DNA of 64,000 bases from the NCBI GenBank assembly GCA_025964895.1, contig JAOPXY010000033.1, forward strand, positions 1 to 64,000, read 5' to 3'. Below, piece by piece: positions 43,527 through 52,429 of this stretch; position 1 is the first letter of the stretch, and every line of letters starts with the position of its first letter. Origin of the DNA: Aeromicrobium sp. (GTDB lineage Bacteria; Actinomycetota; Actinomycetes; Propionibacteriales; Nocardioidaceae). The notes beneath the pieces are model-generated. The model worked only from the letters and a program-made list of their open reading frames with translations. It searched no databases and was not told the origin of the DNA. The position numbers were made by a program, and so were the translations under genes.

Positions 43527-44453
43527 CTAGATCAGGCCCTTGGCGGTCAGCCACTCCTTGGCCAGGACGTCCGGGGCGGTCTTGTCGTCGCCCCGGTTCT
43601 TGCCGTTGAGATCGAGCAGGTCCTGCGTGGTCAGCTGTGCCGAGACGGCGTCGAGGACGTCCTCGACGGTGCCGCTGGCCTTCTTCTCGTTGATCAGCGG
43701 AAGCACGTTCTGGGCCGCGATGAGGCTCTCGGGGTCCTCGAGCGTGACCAGGTTGTTCTCGGTGATCGACGGGGTCGTGGAGTAGATGTCGGCCACGTCG
43801 ACCTTGCCGTCGAGCAGCGCCTTCAGCGTCGCGGGTCCGCCGCCGTCGCTGAGCGAGGTGAACTCGATGTCTGTGATGCCGTAGACCTTCTCCAGACCGG
43901 GGATCCCGTACGAGCGGGTCTTGAACTCGGGGTTGGCGCCGAGCTTGAGGCCGTCGACGTTCTTGAGGTCGGCAATGGTCTTGAGGTTGTTATCGGCCGC
44001 AAAGTCGGACGTCACGTTGAGTGAGTCCTTGTCCTCGGCGGCGGATGCGTCGAGCACCTCCAGGCCCTCGGGCAGCGCGTCGTCGAGCGCCGCGTCGACG
44101 TCCTCGGACGACGTCGCGGTCGCCTCGGCGTCGAAGTACGTCAACAGGTTGCCCGAGTACTCCGGGACGAGATCGATCTCGCCGTTCTGGAGCGCCTTGA
44201 CGTACACCTCGCGCGCGCCGATGTTGAGCTTCTTCTCGACCTTCACGCCCTTGGCCTCCAGGGCCTGGGCGTAGATCTCGGCGAGGATCTCGTTCTCGGG
44301 GAAAGCCGCCGAGCCAACCGTGATGGTGTCGGTCGACGAGCTGCTGTCGGGGGCGTCCGAGGACGCCTCGGTCGGGTCGTCGCTGCCACAGGCGGCGAGC
44401 GAGAGGCCCAGGGTCGTGGCCGCGGCGAGGGCGGCGAGCTTGCGGAGGGTCAT
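43527..44453 (-). CDS. Glycine betaine/osmolyte-binding lipoprotein (OpuAC/ProX family)
   Basis: 308 residues. Signal peptide and lipobox SLAACGSD, then TITVGSAAFPENEILAEIYAQALEAKGVKVE, IGAREVYVKALQNGEIDLVPEYSGNLLTYF and the C-terminal LLDLNGKNRGDDKTAPDVLAKEWLTAKGLI, as in OpuCC/ProX proteins that catch betaine, choline or carnitine. Last gene of the four-gene OpuC-type operon. Confidence 0.92.
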   Translation of the reverse strand: MTLRKLAALAAATTLGLSLAACGSDDPTEASSDAPDSSSSTDTITVGSAAFPENEILAEIYAQALEAKGVKVEKKLNIGAREVYVKALQNGEIDLVPEYSGNLLTYFDAEATATSSEDVDAALDDALPEGLEVLDASAAEDKDSLNVTSDFAADNNLKTIADLKNVDGLKLGANPEFKTRSYGIPGLEKVYGITDIEFTSLSDGGGPATLKALLDGKVDVADIYSTTPSITENNLVTLEDPESLIAAQNVLPLINEKKASGTVEDVLDAVSAQLTTQDLLDLNGKNRGDDKTAPDVLAKEWLTAKGLI

Positions 44454-44519
44454 GATTCGTCCTTCATTGTGTGGGGCTTCGGTGGGGGTGGGAAGACGGA
44501 TGGGGGTAGGAGGAGCAGG

Positions 44520-45197
44520 TCAGGCGGCGGAGGGCTGTGCGGCCGGACGACGTCTGGTCGCCGCGACCTGGAGGCTTGCGAAGAGCGCGTCGAGCACGAG
44601 GGCCAGCGCGATGACGAGCACCGATCCGCCGGCCATCTGGGCGTAGTCGCTGATGGCCTGGCCGTCGATCAGGTAGCGACCGAGCCCCCCCAGACCGACG
44701 TAGGCCGCGACCGTGGCGGTGGCGACGACCTGCAGGACGGCCGACCGGAAGCCGCCGACGATGATCGGCAGCGCCAACGGGATCTCGACCTTGCGCAGGA
44801 TCTGCAGCTCGGTCATGCCCATTGCGCGGGCCGCATCGATCGTCTGGCGGTCGACAGACTCCAGGCCCGAGTAGGCGCCGGCCAGCAGCGGCGGGACGGC
44901 CAGCACGGTCAGCGCGATCAGCGTCGGCGTGAGGCCGATGCCGAGGAACAGGACGATCATGATCAGCAGGCCCAGGGTCGGCAGCGCGCGGAAGGCACCC
45001 GTGATCGCGACGGCGGCGCTGCGGAAGCGTCCGGTGTGGCCGATCCACAGGCCGATCGGGATGGCGATGACGGCCGCGATCGCGATCGTCTCGGCCGTGT
45101 AGCCCAGGTGCTCGACCAACCGGTGGACGAACCCGTCCGGACCGGTGCGGTTGATCGGGTCGGTGAGCCAGTCGATCGTGTCGGAGACGACGCTCAT
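44520..45197 (-). CDS. Osmolyte ABC permease (OpuCB/OpuCD-like)
   Basis: 225 residues, five or six helices. AFRALPTLGLLIMIVLFLGIGLTPTLIALTVLAVPPLLAGAYSGLESVDRQTIDAARAMGMTELQILRKVEIPLALPIIVGG is the binding-protein-dependent permease core with EAA-like loop. ATG 45197 shares a base with the stop of the other permease. Confidence 0.92.
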   Translation of the reverse strand: MSVVSDTIDWLTDPINRTGPDGFVHRLVEHLGYTAETIAIAAVIAIPIGLWIGHTGRFRSAAVAITGAFRALPTLGLLIMIVLFLGIGLTPTLIALTVLAVPPLLAGAYSGLESVDRQTIDAARAMGMTELQILRKVEIPLALPIIVGGFRSAVLQVVATATVAAYVGLGGLGRYLIDGQAISDYAQMAGGSVLVIALALVLDALFASLQVAATRRRPAAQPSAA

Positions 45198-45889
45198 CAG
45201 GCACCACGCGCCTTCACGGCGATCTTCGAGGCGGCCCCGGGCCGCACCGCCGTGCGCTGCGCCGACGCCCATGGCATCAGGAGCCGCCCGGCGAGGTTCA
45301 GCAGTAGGTCGAGCACCACCGCGAGCACCACGATGCCGATGATGCCGATGACGATCTCGGTGAGGAAGTCGCGGCGGAAGCCGTCGGTGAACAGCGATCC
45401 GAGGTTGCTCACCCCGATCAGGCTGGCCACGCTCAGCATGCTGACGGTGCTGACCGACACGACGCGCAGGCCGGCGAGGAGCACGGGCCCGGCCAGGGGC
45501 AGCTCGACGCGGAACACACGCTGCGACGTCGAGAAGCCGGCGGCCGTCGCGGCATCGAGCACCGCGGGCGACACCGATCCGAAGGCGTCGGACGCGGTGC
45601 GCACCATGACCGCGGCGGCGTACACCGACAGCGCGATGATGACGTTGGTGACGCTGAGGAATCCCGTTCCGAGGATGCCTGGCAGAAGGATGAACAGGGC
45701 GATCGACGGGATTGTGTAGAGCACGCCGAATCCGGTCACGCTGACGCCGCCCAGCCGCGGGTGCCGGTTGGCGTACCAGCCCACCGGCAGCGCGAGTGCG
45801 AACCCGATGAGGGTCGAGACGACGCTGATCCACGCGTGCCGGACGAACAGCTCGCGCACGTAGTCGACGTTGTCGAGGAACCAGCTCAC
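45197..45889 (-). CDS. Osmolyte ABC permease (OpuCB/OpuCD-like), second subunit
   Basis: 230 residues, about six helices. GVLYTIPSIALFILLPGILG and DAATAAGFSTSQRVFRVELPLAGPVLLAGLR are permease core motifs. GTG 45889 overlaps the ATPase stop in GTGA. With its partner it forms the heteromeric membrane channel. Confidence 0.92.
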   Translation of the reverse strand: MSWFLDNVDYVRELFVRHAWISVVSTLIGFALALPVGWYANRHPRLGGVSVTGFGVLYTIPSIALFILLPGILGTGFLSVTNVIIALSVYAAAVMVRTASDAFGSVSPAVLDAATAAGFSTSQRVFRVELPLAGPVLLAGLRVVSVSTVSMLSVASLIGVSNLGSLFTDGFRRDFLTEIVIGIIGIVVLAVVLDLLLNLAGRLLMPWASAQRTAVRPGAASKIAVKARGA

Positions 45890-46698
45890 GCCTCGAGCAC
45901 CCCGGTGGCCTTGCCCGTGCCGTCGACGACGACGCGCACGCCGTCGCGGTCCTCGACGTGCAGCGTCCGGTGGCCCCTGTCCAGCCCCACGAAGCTGCGG
46001 ACGAAGTCGTCGGCGGGCTTCGCGAGGATGTCGGCGGGCGAGCCGACCTGCGCGACCTTGCCGCCCTTCTTGAGGATCACGACTTGGTCGCCGAGCAGGA
46101 ACGCCTCGTCGATGTCGTGGGTCACGAAGACGATGGTCTTGTCGAGCTCGCGCTGCAGGCGCAGCAGCTCGGCCTGCAGCTCCTCGCGGACGATCGGGTC
46201 GACGGCGCCGAACGGCTCGTCCATCAGCAGGATGTTGGGGTCCGACACCAGCCCGCGGGCGACGCCGACGCGCTGCTGCTGCCCGCCGGACAGCTGGCCG
46301 GGGTACTTCGTCGCGAGCGACGCATCGAGGCCGACGGTCTCCAGCACGGCGTACGACCGGTCGCGCGCCTCCTTGCGGTCGACGCCGTTGAGCCGCAGGA
46401 CCGTTGCCACGTTGTCGATGACCTTGCGGTGCGGCAGCAGGCCCGCGTGCTGCATGACGTAGCCGATGCTGCGCCGCAGCTCGACCCGGTTGCGGGTCGC
46501 GATGTCGACGTCGTCGATCAGCACCTGTCCCCGCGTCGGGTCGACCATGCGGTTGACCATGCGCAGCAGCGTCGTCTTGCCACACCCGGAGGAGCCGACG
46601 AGCACTGTCGTCGTGCGGGACGGCAGCACGAGGCTGAAGTCACCCACTGCCTCCGTCCCGTCGGCGAAGGTCTTGCCGATGGAGCGGTACTCGATCAT
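45886..46698 (-). CDS. Osmolyte ABC transporter ATPase (OpuCA/ProV-like)
   Basis: 270 residues. Walker A GSSGCGKT, signature LSGGQQQRVGVARGL, Walker B ILLMDEPFGAVD, switch FVTHD. The C-terminal regulatory CBS domains found in many OpuCA proteins are absent or reduced to about 30 residues (HVEDRDGVRVVVDGTGKATG). First gene of the operon, with CGGAGG upstream. Confidence 0.92.
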   Translation of the reverse strand: MIEYRSIGKTFADGTEAVGDFSLVLPSRTTTVLVGSSGCGKTTLLRMVNRMVDPTRGQVLIDDVDIATRNRVELRRSIGYVMQHAGLLPHRKVIDNVATVLRLNGVDRKEARDRSYAVLETVGLDASLATKYPGQLSGGQQQRVGVARGLVSDPNILLMDEPFGAVDPIVREELQAELLRLQRELDKTIVFVTHDIDEAFLLGDQVVILKKGGKVAQVGSPADILAKPADDFVRSFVGLDRGHRTLHVEDRDGVRVVVDGTGKATGVLEA

Positions 46699-46820
46699 GC
46701 GGTCCTCCGTTCGGCGACGGTGCGCCGCGACAGGTAGGTAGGCAAGGGCTCAGACTTCAGACAGTGTTGCGTGATCAACGTCCGGCGGCAATCGGAAAAT
46801 TCCCTCTGACACTGCCGGTC

Positions 46821-47258
46821 TCACGGTGCGGCGGCGACCACGTGCTCGGTCTCGGTCGCACCGGGCACCACCGGCAGCCCCGCGGCACGCCAGGCGTGGA
46901 TGCCACCGACGACGTCGGCGGCAGGGAGGCCCAGCGACACCAGGGCGGATGCCGCCAGCGACGAGGTGTACCCCTCGGTGCAGACGACGATCCATTCCTG
47001 ACCGTCCGTCGCCAGGGGCAGGCTCGTCCCGGACGCCGGATGGAGACGCCACTCCAGATGATTGCGCTCGACGATGACAGAACCGGGGATCTCCCCGTCC
47101 GTCGCGCGTTGCCAGGCCGGCCGGATGTCGACGATCAACGCCCCGGCGGCCACCCGCTCGTGTGCTTCGCGCGGTGACAGCCGCTCGATGCCCGCGCGCG
47201 CAGCGGCGAGCAGCTCGTCGACCGAGCCGAATCGGGCCGACGTGGTCGGCGCGGTCAC
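46821..47258 (-). CDS. Rhodanese-domain protein
   Basis: 145 residues, one rhodanese domain. LIVDIRPAWQRATDGEIPGSVIVERNHLEWRL and the loop VVCTEGYTSSLAA with the active Cys. It should carry sulfane sulfur. GTG 47258 overlaps the cysteine dioxygenase stop, so the two are made together; a common pairing for handling sulfur released from cysteine. Confidence 0.9.
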   Translation of the reverse strand: MTAPTTSARFGSVDELLAAARAGIERLSPREAHERVAAGALIVDIRPAWQRATDGEIPGSVIVERNHLEWRLHPASGTSLPLATDGQEWIVVCTEGYTSSLAASALVSLGLPAADVVGGIHAWRAAGLPVVPGATETEHVVAAAP

Positions 47259-47767
47259 GACGCCGCCCGCAGCTCGGGGGCCGGCGCCTCTGGGTCGTCG
47301 GTCCACATCGACGCCAGCCGGGTCAGCTGGTGCCCGTCGACGTCGTAGTAGTTCATGAGCGACAGCGGCGGTGAGTAGGCGTGCACGCTCACGGCGACCT
47401 CGGGACGGACGTTGCGCACGTCGTGGACGTAGTGCTCGCCGAAGATGACCGAATCGCCTTCTGACCGCGCGGACTCCTGCAGCACCTCGGCACCCGGCGT
47501 CCACACCGCCTCGCTGAGTTCGCCGCTCACGACGGTGAACGCGCCCGAGGAGCCGCCGTGGTCGTGCAGCTGCGTGCCCTGCTCCTCGGTCCAGCTGATG
47601 AGCCAGACGTCGACCTGGTCGTCACACAGCAGGCGCACGTGCCAGCGGCTCTCCTCGTCGGCGTGAACCTCGTAGAGGCCCGCGCGGACGTCGTCGGCGA
47701 CCGAGCTCGTCAGGGCGACGAGATCGGCCAGCGACATGGGCGCGACGGTGGTGGGGCGTGCGGTCAT
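47255..47767 (-). CDS. Cysteine dioxygenase
   Basis: 170 residues from ATG 47767 (GGAG nearby; GTG 47812 is a longer option). Cupin fold with iron ligands in QLHDHGGSSGAFTV and GEHYVHDVRN. It oxidises cysteine to cysteine sulfinate. Coupled to the rhodanese gene. Confidence 0.9.
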   Translation of the reverse strand: MTARPTTVAPMSLADLVALTSSVADDVRAGLYEVHADEESRWHVRLLCDDQVDVWLISWTEEQGTQLHDHGGSSGAFTVVSGELSEAVWTPGAEVLQESARSEGDSVIFGEHYVHDVRNVRPEVAVSVHAYSPPLSLMNYYDVDGHQLTRLASMWTDDPEAPAPELRAAS

Positions 47768-47920
47768 AGCTCCATGCAAGCGGAGATCCGGGGACAATCG
47801 GGACGTGTTCACGTTTCGGACAGCGCGCTCGCCGACGTCCGGGTGCGCTACGGGGAGCCCCGTTTTGTCCCCTGGAGGAGCCGTGCGTTAGAGTTGCATT
47901 CGCGGTTCACCGCACAGCAT

Positions 47921-47997
47921 GGCCCCGTGGCGCAGTTGGTTAGCGCGCCGCCCTGTCACGGCGGAGGTCGCCGGTTCGAGTCCGGTCGGGGTCGCCA
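47921..47997 (+). tRNA. tRNA-Asp (GTC)
   Basis: 77 nt including encoded CCA. Acceptor GGCCCCG pairs with CGGGGTC, T-arm CCGG-TTCGAGT-CCGG, anticodon GTC at 47955-47957 in a 5-bp stem. A terminator follows at 48008. Confidence 0.97.
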
Positions 47998-48007
47998 TGT
48001 GAAGAAG

Positions 48008-48044
48008 CCCACGTCCCTCTTCGGAGGGGCGTGGGATTTTCTTT
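48008..48044 (+). terminator. Rho-independent terminator of tRNA-Asp
   Basis: CCCACGTCCCTC, TTC loop, GGAGGGGCGTGGG, then ATTTTCTTT. Stem with one bulge and a clear T-tract, ten bases after the tRNA. Confidence 0.88.
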
Positions 48045-48068
48045 GCCCCCTCGGTAGTTGAAATTCGC

Positions 48069-48683
48069 ATGACTACTTCCACGATCACCACCCCCTTCGT
48101 CGTGCCCGACGACAGCCTCGACGTCCTGTTCCGCGAGGCGCGCAGCGTCAACAGCTTCAGCGACGAGCCCGTCACCGCCGAACAGGTGCGCGAGGTCTTC
48201 GAGCTGGTCAAGCTCGGCCCCACGATGATGAACATCCAGCCCATGCGCCTGCTGCTGATCGAGAAGGGTGAGGGCCGTGACCGGCTCATCCCCCACATGG
48301 CCGAGGGCAACCGGGCCAAGGCCGAGACGGCGCCGATCGTCGCCGTGATCGCCGCCGACACCGACTTCCACACCTCGATGCCGGCGCACTTCCCGCACAA
48401 CCCGACGGCCGGCGACATGTTCGCCGACAACACCTCGGTCCGCGCCGACATCGCGCGCTACAACACCGCGCTGCAGACCGGCTACTTCATCGTCGGCATC
48501 CGCGCGGCGGGCCTGCACGCCGGACCCGTGGGCGGCTTCGACGCCGCCGGCGTCGACGCGGAGTTCTTCGAGGGCACCTCGTGGAAGACGCAGCTGGTCG
48601 TCAACATCGGCCACCCGGGCGAGAACCCGTGGTTCGACCGTCTCCCGCGCATCTCCGCCGAGGACGCGGTCCGCGTCGTCTGA
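48069..48683 (+). CDS. RutE-like nitroreductase/malonic semialdehyde reductase family
   Basis: 204 residues. DVLFREARSVNSFSDEPVTAEQV is the nitroreductase N-terminus, KLGPTMMNIQPMRLLLIEKGE and ENPWFDRLPRIS fit the RutE branch (FMN, NADPH). No rut operon nearby, so the physiological substrate is open. No Shine-Dalgarno is evident before the ATG. Confidence 0.85.
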   Translation: MTTSTITTPFVVPDDSLDVLFREARSVNSFSDEPVTAEQVREVFELVKLGPTMMNIQPMRLLLIEKGEGRDRLIPHMAEGNRAKAETAPIVAVIAADTDFHTSMPAHFPHNPTAGDMFADNTSVRADIARYNTALQTGYFIVGIRAAGLHAGPVGGFDAAGVDAEFFEGTSWKTQLVVNIGHPGENPWFDRLPRISAEDAVRVV

Positions 48684-48716
48684 CCCGGAGTCGATCGGCC
48701 GTGCGAGGCTGAGGTC

Positions 48717-50051
48717 ATGACCGATCTCACCTCGCGCGTCCACGACCTCATGCCGTCTGTCCTGGACGATCTGGAGTCCCTGGCCCGCATCCCGTCGATC
48801 TGGGCGCAGCCCGAGCACCACGACGACGTCCGCCGGTCGGCCGTCGAGGTCGAGCGGTTGCTGCAGGAGGCCGGGTTCGCGCGGACGAAGATCGTCGAGG
48901 CCGGCGGGGCCCCCGCGGTGATCGCGCACCACCCCGCTCCCCCGGGCGCGCCGACCGTCCTGCTCTACGCGCACCACGACGTCCAGCCCACGGGCGATCC
49001 CGCGCTGTGGACGTCGCCGCCGTTCGTGCCCACCCGACGCGGCGACCGTCTCTACGGGCGCGGCACCGCCGACGACAAGGCCGGGCTCGCGGCGCACCTC
49101 GCCGCGTTCCGCGCCCACGGCGGCAATCCGCCCGTCGGGGTCACGGTCTTCGTCGAGGGCGAGGAGGAGTCCGGGTCGCCGAGCCTGGTGGCGCTGCTGG
49201 AGCAGCACCGCGACGAGCTGACCGCCGACGCCATCATCATCGCCGACTCGACGAACTGGGCGATCGGCGTCCCGGCGCTGACCGTCACGCTGCGCGGCAT
49301 GGTCGACTGCGTCGTCACGGTGCGAACACTCGACCACGCGGTGCACTCGGGCATGTGGGGCGGTGTCGTACCTGACGCCCTGACGACGCTGTGCCGGCTG
49401 GTAGCGACCCTCCACGACGCCGACGGGACCGTCGCGATCGAGGGGCTGCACCATGCCGTCGCCGCCGACCTGGAGTACCCCGAGGACCGGTTCCGCGCCG
49501 AGTCGTCGGTGCTGCCCGGCGTCGAGCAGATCGGCCACGGCTCGATCGTCCAGCGCCTGTGGGCCGAGCCCGCGGTCAGCGTCCTGGGCATCGACGCGAC
49601 GCCCGTCGCGACGGCGTCCAACACACTCTCGCCGAGCGCACGGGCCAAGATCGGCATGCGCGTGGCTCCCGGTGGCGACGCGGCCGAACACCTGGCCGCG
49701 CTCGTCGCGCACCTGGAGAAGCATGCGCCGTTCGGCGCGGAGGTGACGGTCGAGCGGGGTGAGATCGGCGAGTCTTACGCGGTCGACGCGGATGGTCCCG
49801 CGTACGACGCGGCACGATCGTCGTTCCGCGACGCATGGGACGGCACCGACCCGGTCGACATCGGTGTCGGCGGCTCGATCCCGTTCATCGCCGAGTTCGC
49901 CCGCATCTTCCCCGAGGCGGCCGTGCTGGTCACCGGCGTGGAGGATCCCGACACCCGCGCGCACGGCATCGACGAGGGACTGCACCTCGGCGAGTTCACG
50001 AAGGTCTGCATCGCGGAGGCTCTGCTCCTCCAGCGGCTGGCTGATTCGTGA
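48717..50051 (+). CDS. M20-family metallopeptidase (dipeptidase-like)
   Basis: 444 residues. VLLYAHHDVQPTGD and the RGTADDKAG region hold the first metal ligands, VFVEGEEESGSPSL the catalytic Glu pair, and THGIDEGLHLGEF (AHGIDEG) the last His. A zinc-dependent cytoplasmic dipeptidase or deacylase. Starts 33 bp after the nitroreductase. Confidence 0.93.
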   Translation: MTDLTSRVHDLMPSVLDDLESLARIPSIWAQPEHHDDVRRSAVEVERLLQEAGFARTKIVEAGGAPAVIAHHPAPPGAPTVLLYAHHDVQPTGDPALWTSPPFVPTRRGDRLYGRGTADDKAGLAAHLAAFRAHGGNPPVGVTVFVEGEEESGSPSLVALLEQHRDELTADAIIIADSTNWAIGVPALTVTLRGMVDCVVTVRTLDHAVHSGMWGGVVPDALTTLCRLVATLHDADGTVAIEGLHHAVAADLEYPEDRFRAESSVLPGVEQIGHGSIVQRLWAEPAVSVLGIDATPVATASNTLSPSARAKIGMRVAPGGDAAEHLAALVAHLEKHAPFGAEVTVERGEIGESYAVDADGPAYDAARSSFRDAWDGTDPVDIGVGGSIPFIAEFARIFPEAAVLVTGVEDPDTRAHGIDEGLHLGEFTKVCIAEALLLQRLADS

Positions 50052-50099
50052 CGGCCGCAGGCGATGCGATAAGGTGAACGTCGCTCGTTCGCGAGCGGT

Positions 50100-50173
50100 G
50101 GCCAGGTAGCTCAGTTGGTACGAGCATCCGCCTGAAAAGCGGAGGGTCGCCGGTTCGACCCCGGCCCTGGCCA
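50100..50173 (+). tRNA. tRNA-Phe (GAA)
   Basis: 74 nt to the discriminator A; CCA is not encoded. Acceptor GGCCAGG/CCTGGCC, D-arm GCTC/GAGC, anticodon GAA in a TCCGC/GCGGA stem, T-arm GCCGG/CCGGC. Confidence 0.97.
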
Positions 50174-50179
50174 CAGCAG

Positions 50180-50222
50180 AAAAGCAAGAAGCCCCGCGGG
50201 TTTTGCGGGGCTTCTTGCTTTT
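50180..50222 (+). terminator. Terminator of tRNA-Phe
   Basis: An 18-bp perfect stem with a 7-base loop (GGGTTTT), the 3' arm ending in TTTT. It begins six bases after the tRNA. Confidence 0.85.
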
Positions 50223-50256
50223 CTGGCGTGCCCGGGTCTGCAGGCGAGACGGCGGG

Positions 50257-50323
50257 CCTGGGGGTCCCCCCTGCTCGGAGCGCAGCGGAGAGCTTGGGGG
50301 AGTCGACCCCGGCCCTGGCCACA
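50257..50323 (+). repeat. Repeat copy 1 carrying tRNA-Phe 3' end
   Basis: Contains GGGGGTCCCCCC, TGCTCGGAGCG-AGCGGAGAGC and GGGGGA, then CGACCCCGGCCCTGGCCACA, the last 20 bases of the tRNA-Phe region repeated. The TCCCCC/GGGGGA and GCTC/GAGC pieces can fold. A second copy is at 50406. Confidence 0.8.
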
Positions 50324-50370
50324 AACGACGAAGAGGATTCCGCGGTTTTTGCGGGGTCCTCTTCGTCGTT
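50324..50370 (+). terminator. Second terminator-like hairpin after duplicated tRNA end
   Basis: AACGACGAAGAGGA and its exact complement (50357-50370) enclose CCGC-loop-GCGG. Same position relative to the duplicated tRNA end as the real tRNA-Phe terminator, but a different stem sequence. Confidence 0.65.
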
Positions 50371-50405
50371 CTTGGCGTGGGTCTGTCGGCGAGTCGGCGC
50401 TTTCG

Positions 50406-50465
50406 CCTGGGGGTCCCCCCTGCTCGGAGCGCTAGCGGAGAGCTTGGGGGAGTCGACCCCGGCCC
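50406..50465 (+). repeat. Repeat copy 2
   Basis: Matches copy 1 over 59 bases with one inserted base (GCTAGCGG against GCAGCGG), ending CGACCCCGGCCC, then diverging. Confidence 0.8.
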
Positions 50466-50492
50466 GGCGGTGAGAGGACAGGCTCGAGCTAG

Positions 50493-50849
50493 TCAGCGAA
50501 CCCTGGCCAAGGCGCGCGACCCGCGCCACGGCGACTTGATGACCAGCACAGCGCCCAGTGCCAACAGCAGCGTCGTCGCGGCCGCGCTGACCCAGATGGC
50601 CATGTCGAGCGTGAGATCGACCCGGGGCGATGGCTCGCGTCCGGCATCGGCCGCGTCGAACGCGGGACCCCACGCCCACCAGTAGACAGCGAGGGATCCC
50701 ACCACGACGGCACTCAGCACCGACGCGGCGACCTTCTCGCGCCGCGCGCTGCGCGTCGCGAGGACCGCCGTCAGGACCACTGTGACGACGAAGGGACCCA
50801 GGAAGACGCCGAGGACGAACGGCACGTCGTCCACGGTCATCAGGCCCAT
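50493..50849 (-). CDS. Small membrane protein
   Basis: 118 residues, three hydrophobic helices (VLGVFLGPFVVTVVLTAVL, VLSAVVVGSLAVYWWAW, MAIWVSAAATTLLLALGAVL). No recognised family. ATG 50849 or 50840. Confidence 0.65.
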   Translation of the reverse strand: MGLMTVDDVPFVLGVFLGPFVVTVVLTAVLATRSARREKVAASVLSAVVVGSLAVYWWAWGPAFDAADAGREPSPRVDLTLDMAIWVSAAATTLLLALGAVLVIKSPWRGSRALARVR

Positions 50850-50971
50850 CCGGGCACCGTACCGCTCGGCGCGCGACGAACTGGAGACGACGGACGAATC
50901 AGCGATTCGGCCTGTGGAAAACCGTGGAATGGCGGGAAACGTGTGTCTGAGGGCGTTCGTAGGTTGGAGAC

Positions 50972-52225
50972 ATGTTCGAAGCCACGGCACCGGGTGACCT
51001 CCTGGAGGAGGTGCGCGCCCACGACTTCGGTGCCCTGCCGGTGCTGGAGGCCGGACACGACCGCATCGACGCAATCGTGGCGCTCGACCGCGGGATCCGC
51101 GCGTTGCAGGCCGAGCAGACCCACCAGATCGGCAACCTGCACGCCGAACGCGTGACCATGATGGGTCTGGGTCAAGGAATCCCCGAGCTGTCGATCATCG
51201 GCGAGGTGTCCATGGCCCGCCACATCGGACCCTCCGCCGCCGGCACCCAGCTCGAGCTCGCGATCGGCATGAGGCGACTGCCGAACGTGTTCGCCCTGTT
51301 CGCCTCCGGCGTCATCTCCGAGCAAACCGCCCGCGCCGTCGCCCACGAGACCACCTACCTGACCGACGACGACGTGATGATCGCCGACCCCGTGATCGCC
51401 GAGAAGATCCCTGGCATGACCACCCACCAGGCCAAGCAGGCCACCGCCCGGATCGTGATCGGCATCGACACCGAAGCCGCCAACGAACGCGCCCAGGCCA
51501 ACCGCGCCGACCAGAGGGTCACCATGACCCCCGAGTCCGACGGCGTCGCGTCCCTGCACGTGCGTGGACCCGCCGAGCAGATCCTCGCCGCCTACCAGGC
51601 CCTCGACGACTGGGCCACCGGCCTACGGTCCACCGGCGACCCCCGCACCCGCGGCCAGATCATGACCCAGACCCTGGTCGAACGCGTCACCGGCCTGAAG
51701 TACGCCGACGACATCGACGTCGAGATCAACCTCGTCCTGGACGCCAAGACCCTCCTGGACGACGGCACGACCCCCGTCGATCTCGAGGGCTACGGCCCCC
51801 TCTGCCCCGAAGTCGCCGACGAGCTCATCGCCAAGGCCCGCACCGCATCGGTACGGCGCCTGCTCGTCGACCCCGTCGACGGCACCCTCATCGTGCGTGA
51901 ACCACGCCGCCGACGCTACGACCGCCGCACCAGCGCCCACGTCCGCACCCGCGACCGCCGCTGCCGCCAACCCGGCTGTGACAGCAAGATCCGCGACATC
52001 GACCACCCCCACGACTACCAGCACGGCGGAACCACCACCAAGGACAACGCCCAAGGCCTCTGCGAACGATCCCACCAGATCAAACACCAACCCGGCTGGA
52101 CGGTGACCGTCGAAGGAAACACCACCATCTGGCACACCCCCACCGGCCACGAATACCGCTCCGCCCCCCCACCAGTCCTGCCGAAGGACAACGTCGATCC
52201 AGGACCCGGACACCGACGCCAATAG
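50972..52225 (+). CDS. DUF222/HNH endonuclease-type protein (13E12 family)
   Basis: 417 residues. The N-terminal 280 are DUF222-like (RLPNVFALFASGVISEQTARAVAHET). The C-terminal HNH has CRQPGC, DIDHPHDYQHGGTTTKDNAQGLCERSHQIKHQPGW with metal and catalytic His residues intact. A mobile-associated nuclease family abundant in actinomycetes; role uncertain. GGAG precedes the ATG. Confidence 0.92.
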   Translation: MFEATAPGDLLEEVRAHDFGALPVLEAGHDRIDAIVALDRGIRALQAEQTHQIGNLHAERVTMMGLGQGIPELSIIGEVSMARHIGPSAAGTQLELAIGMRRLPNVFALFASGVISEQTARAVAHETTYLTDDDVMIADPVIAEKIPGMTTHQAKQATARIVIGIDTEAANERAQANRADQRVTMTPESDGVASLHVRGPAEQILAAYQALDDWATGLRSTGDPRTRGQIMTQTLVERVTGLKYADDIDVEINLVLDAKTLLDDGTTPVDLEGYGPLCPEVADELIAKARTASVRRLLVDPVDGTLIVREPRRRRYDRRTSAHVRTRDRRCRQPGCDSKIRDIDHPHDYQHGGTTTKDNAQGLCERSHQIKHQPGWTVTVEGNTTIWHTPTGHEYRSAPPPVLPKDNVDPGPGHRRQ

Positions 52226-52429
52226 GCCGACTCCGAGCTCACTGCAACACCACCACTCAGCGGGATCGTGACCCCAGTTCATCAACGAGCACCGCCACGC
52301 GGTTTCCTTCACGTCACCATCCGGACGCTGTGCCAGACGCTTGCGGACTCGTCGGTGTCCCTCGCGACGAGGCAGCCGGCCTCGCACGCCGTCCGATTGC
52401 CCGCCGCCCCCGCCGGGTACCCACCGCCG

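Noticed and set aside
47940-50324. Long minus-strand open frame of almost 800 codons
   Set aside because: It runs antisense through tRNA-Phe, the M20 peptidase and the nitroreductase. Its ends give the familiar false peptides produced by the complement of tRNA genes (RTGDLRRDRA and TELPGH-like strings).
50257-50465. CRISPR array
   Set aside because: Only two repeat copies, 90 bp apart, with hairpin content rather than spacers; no cas genes in the window.
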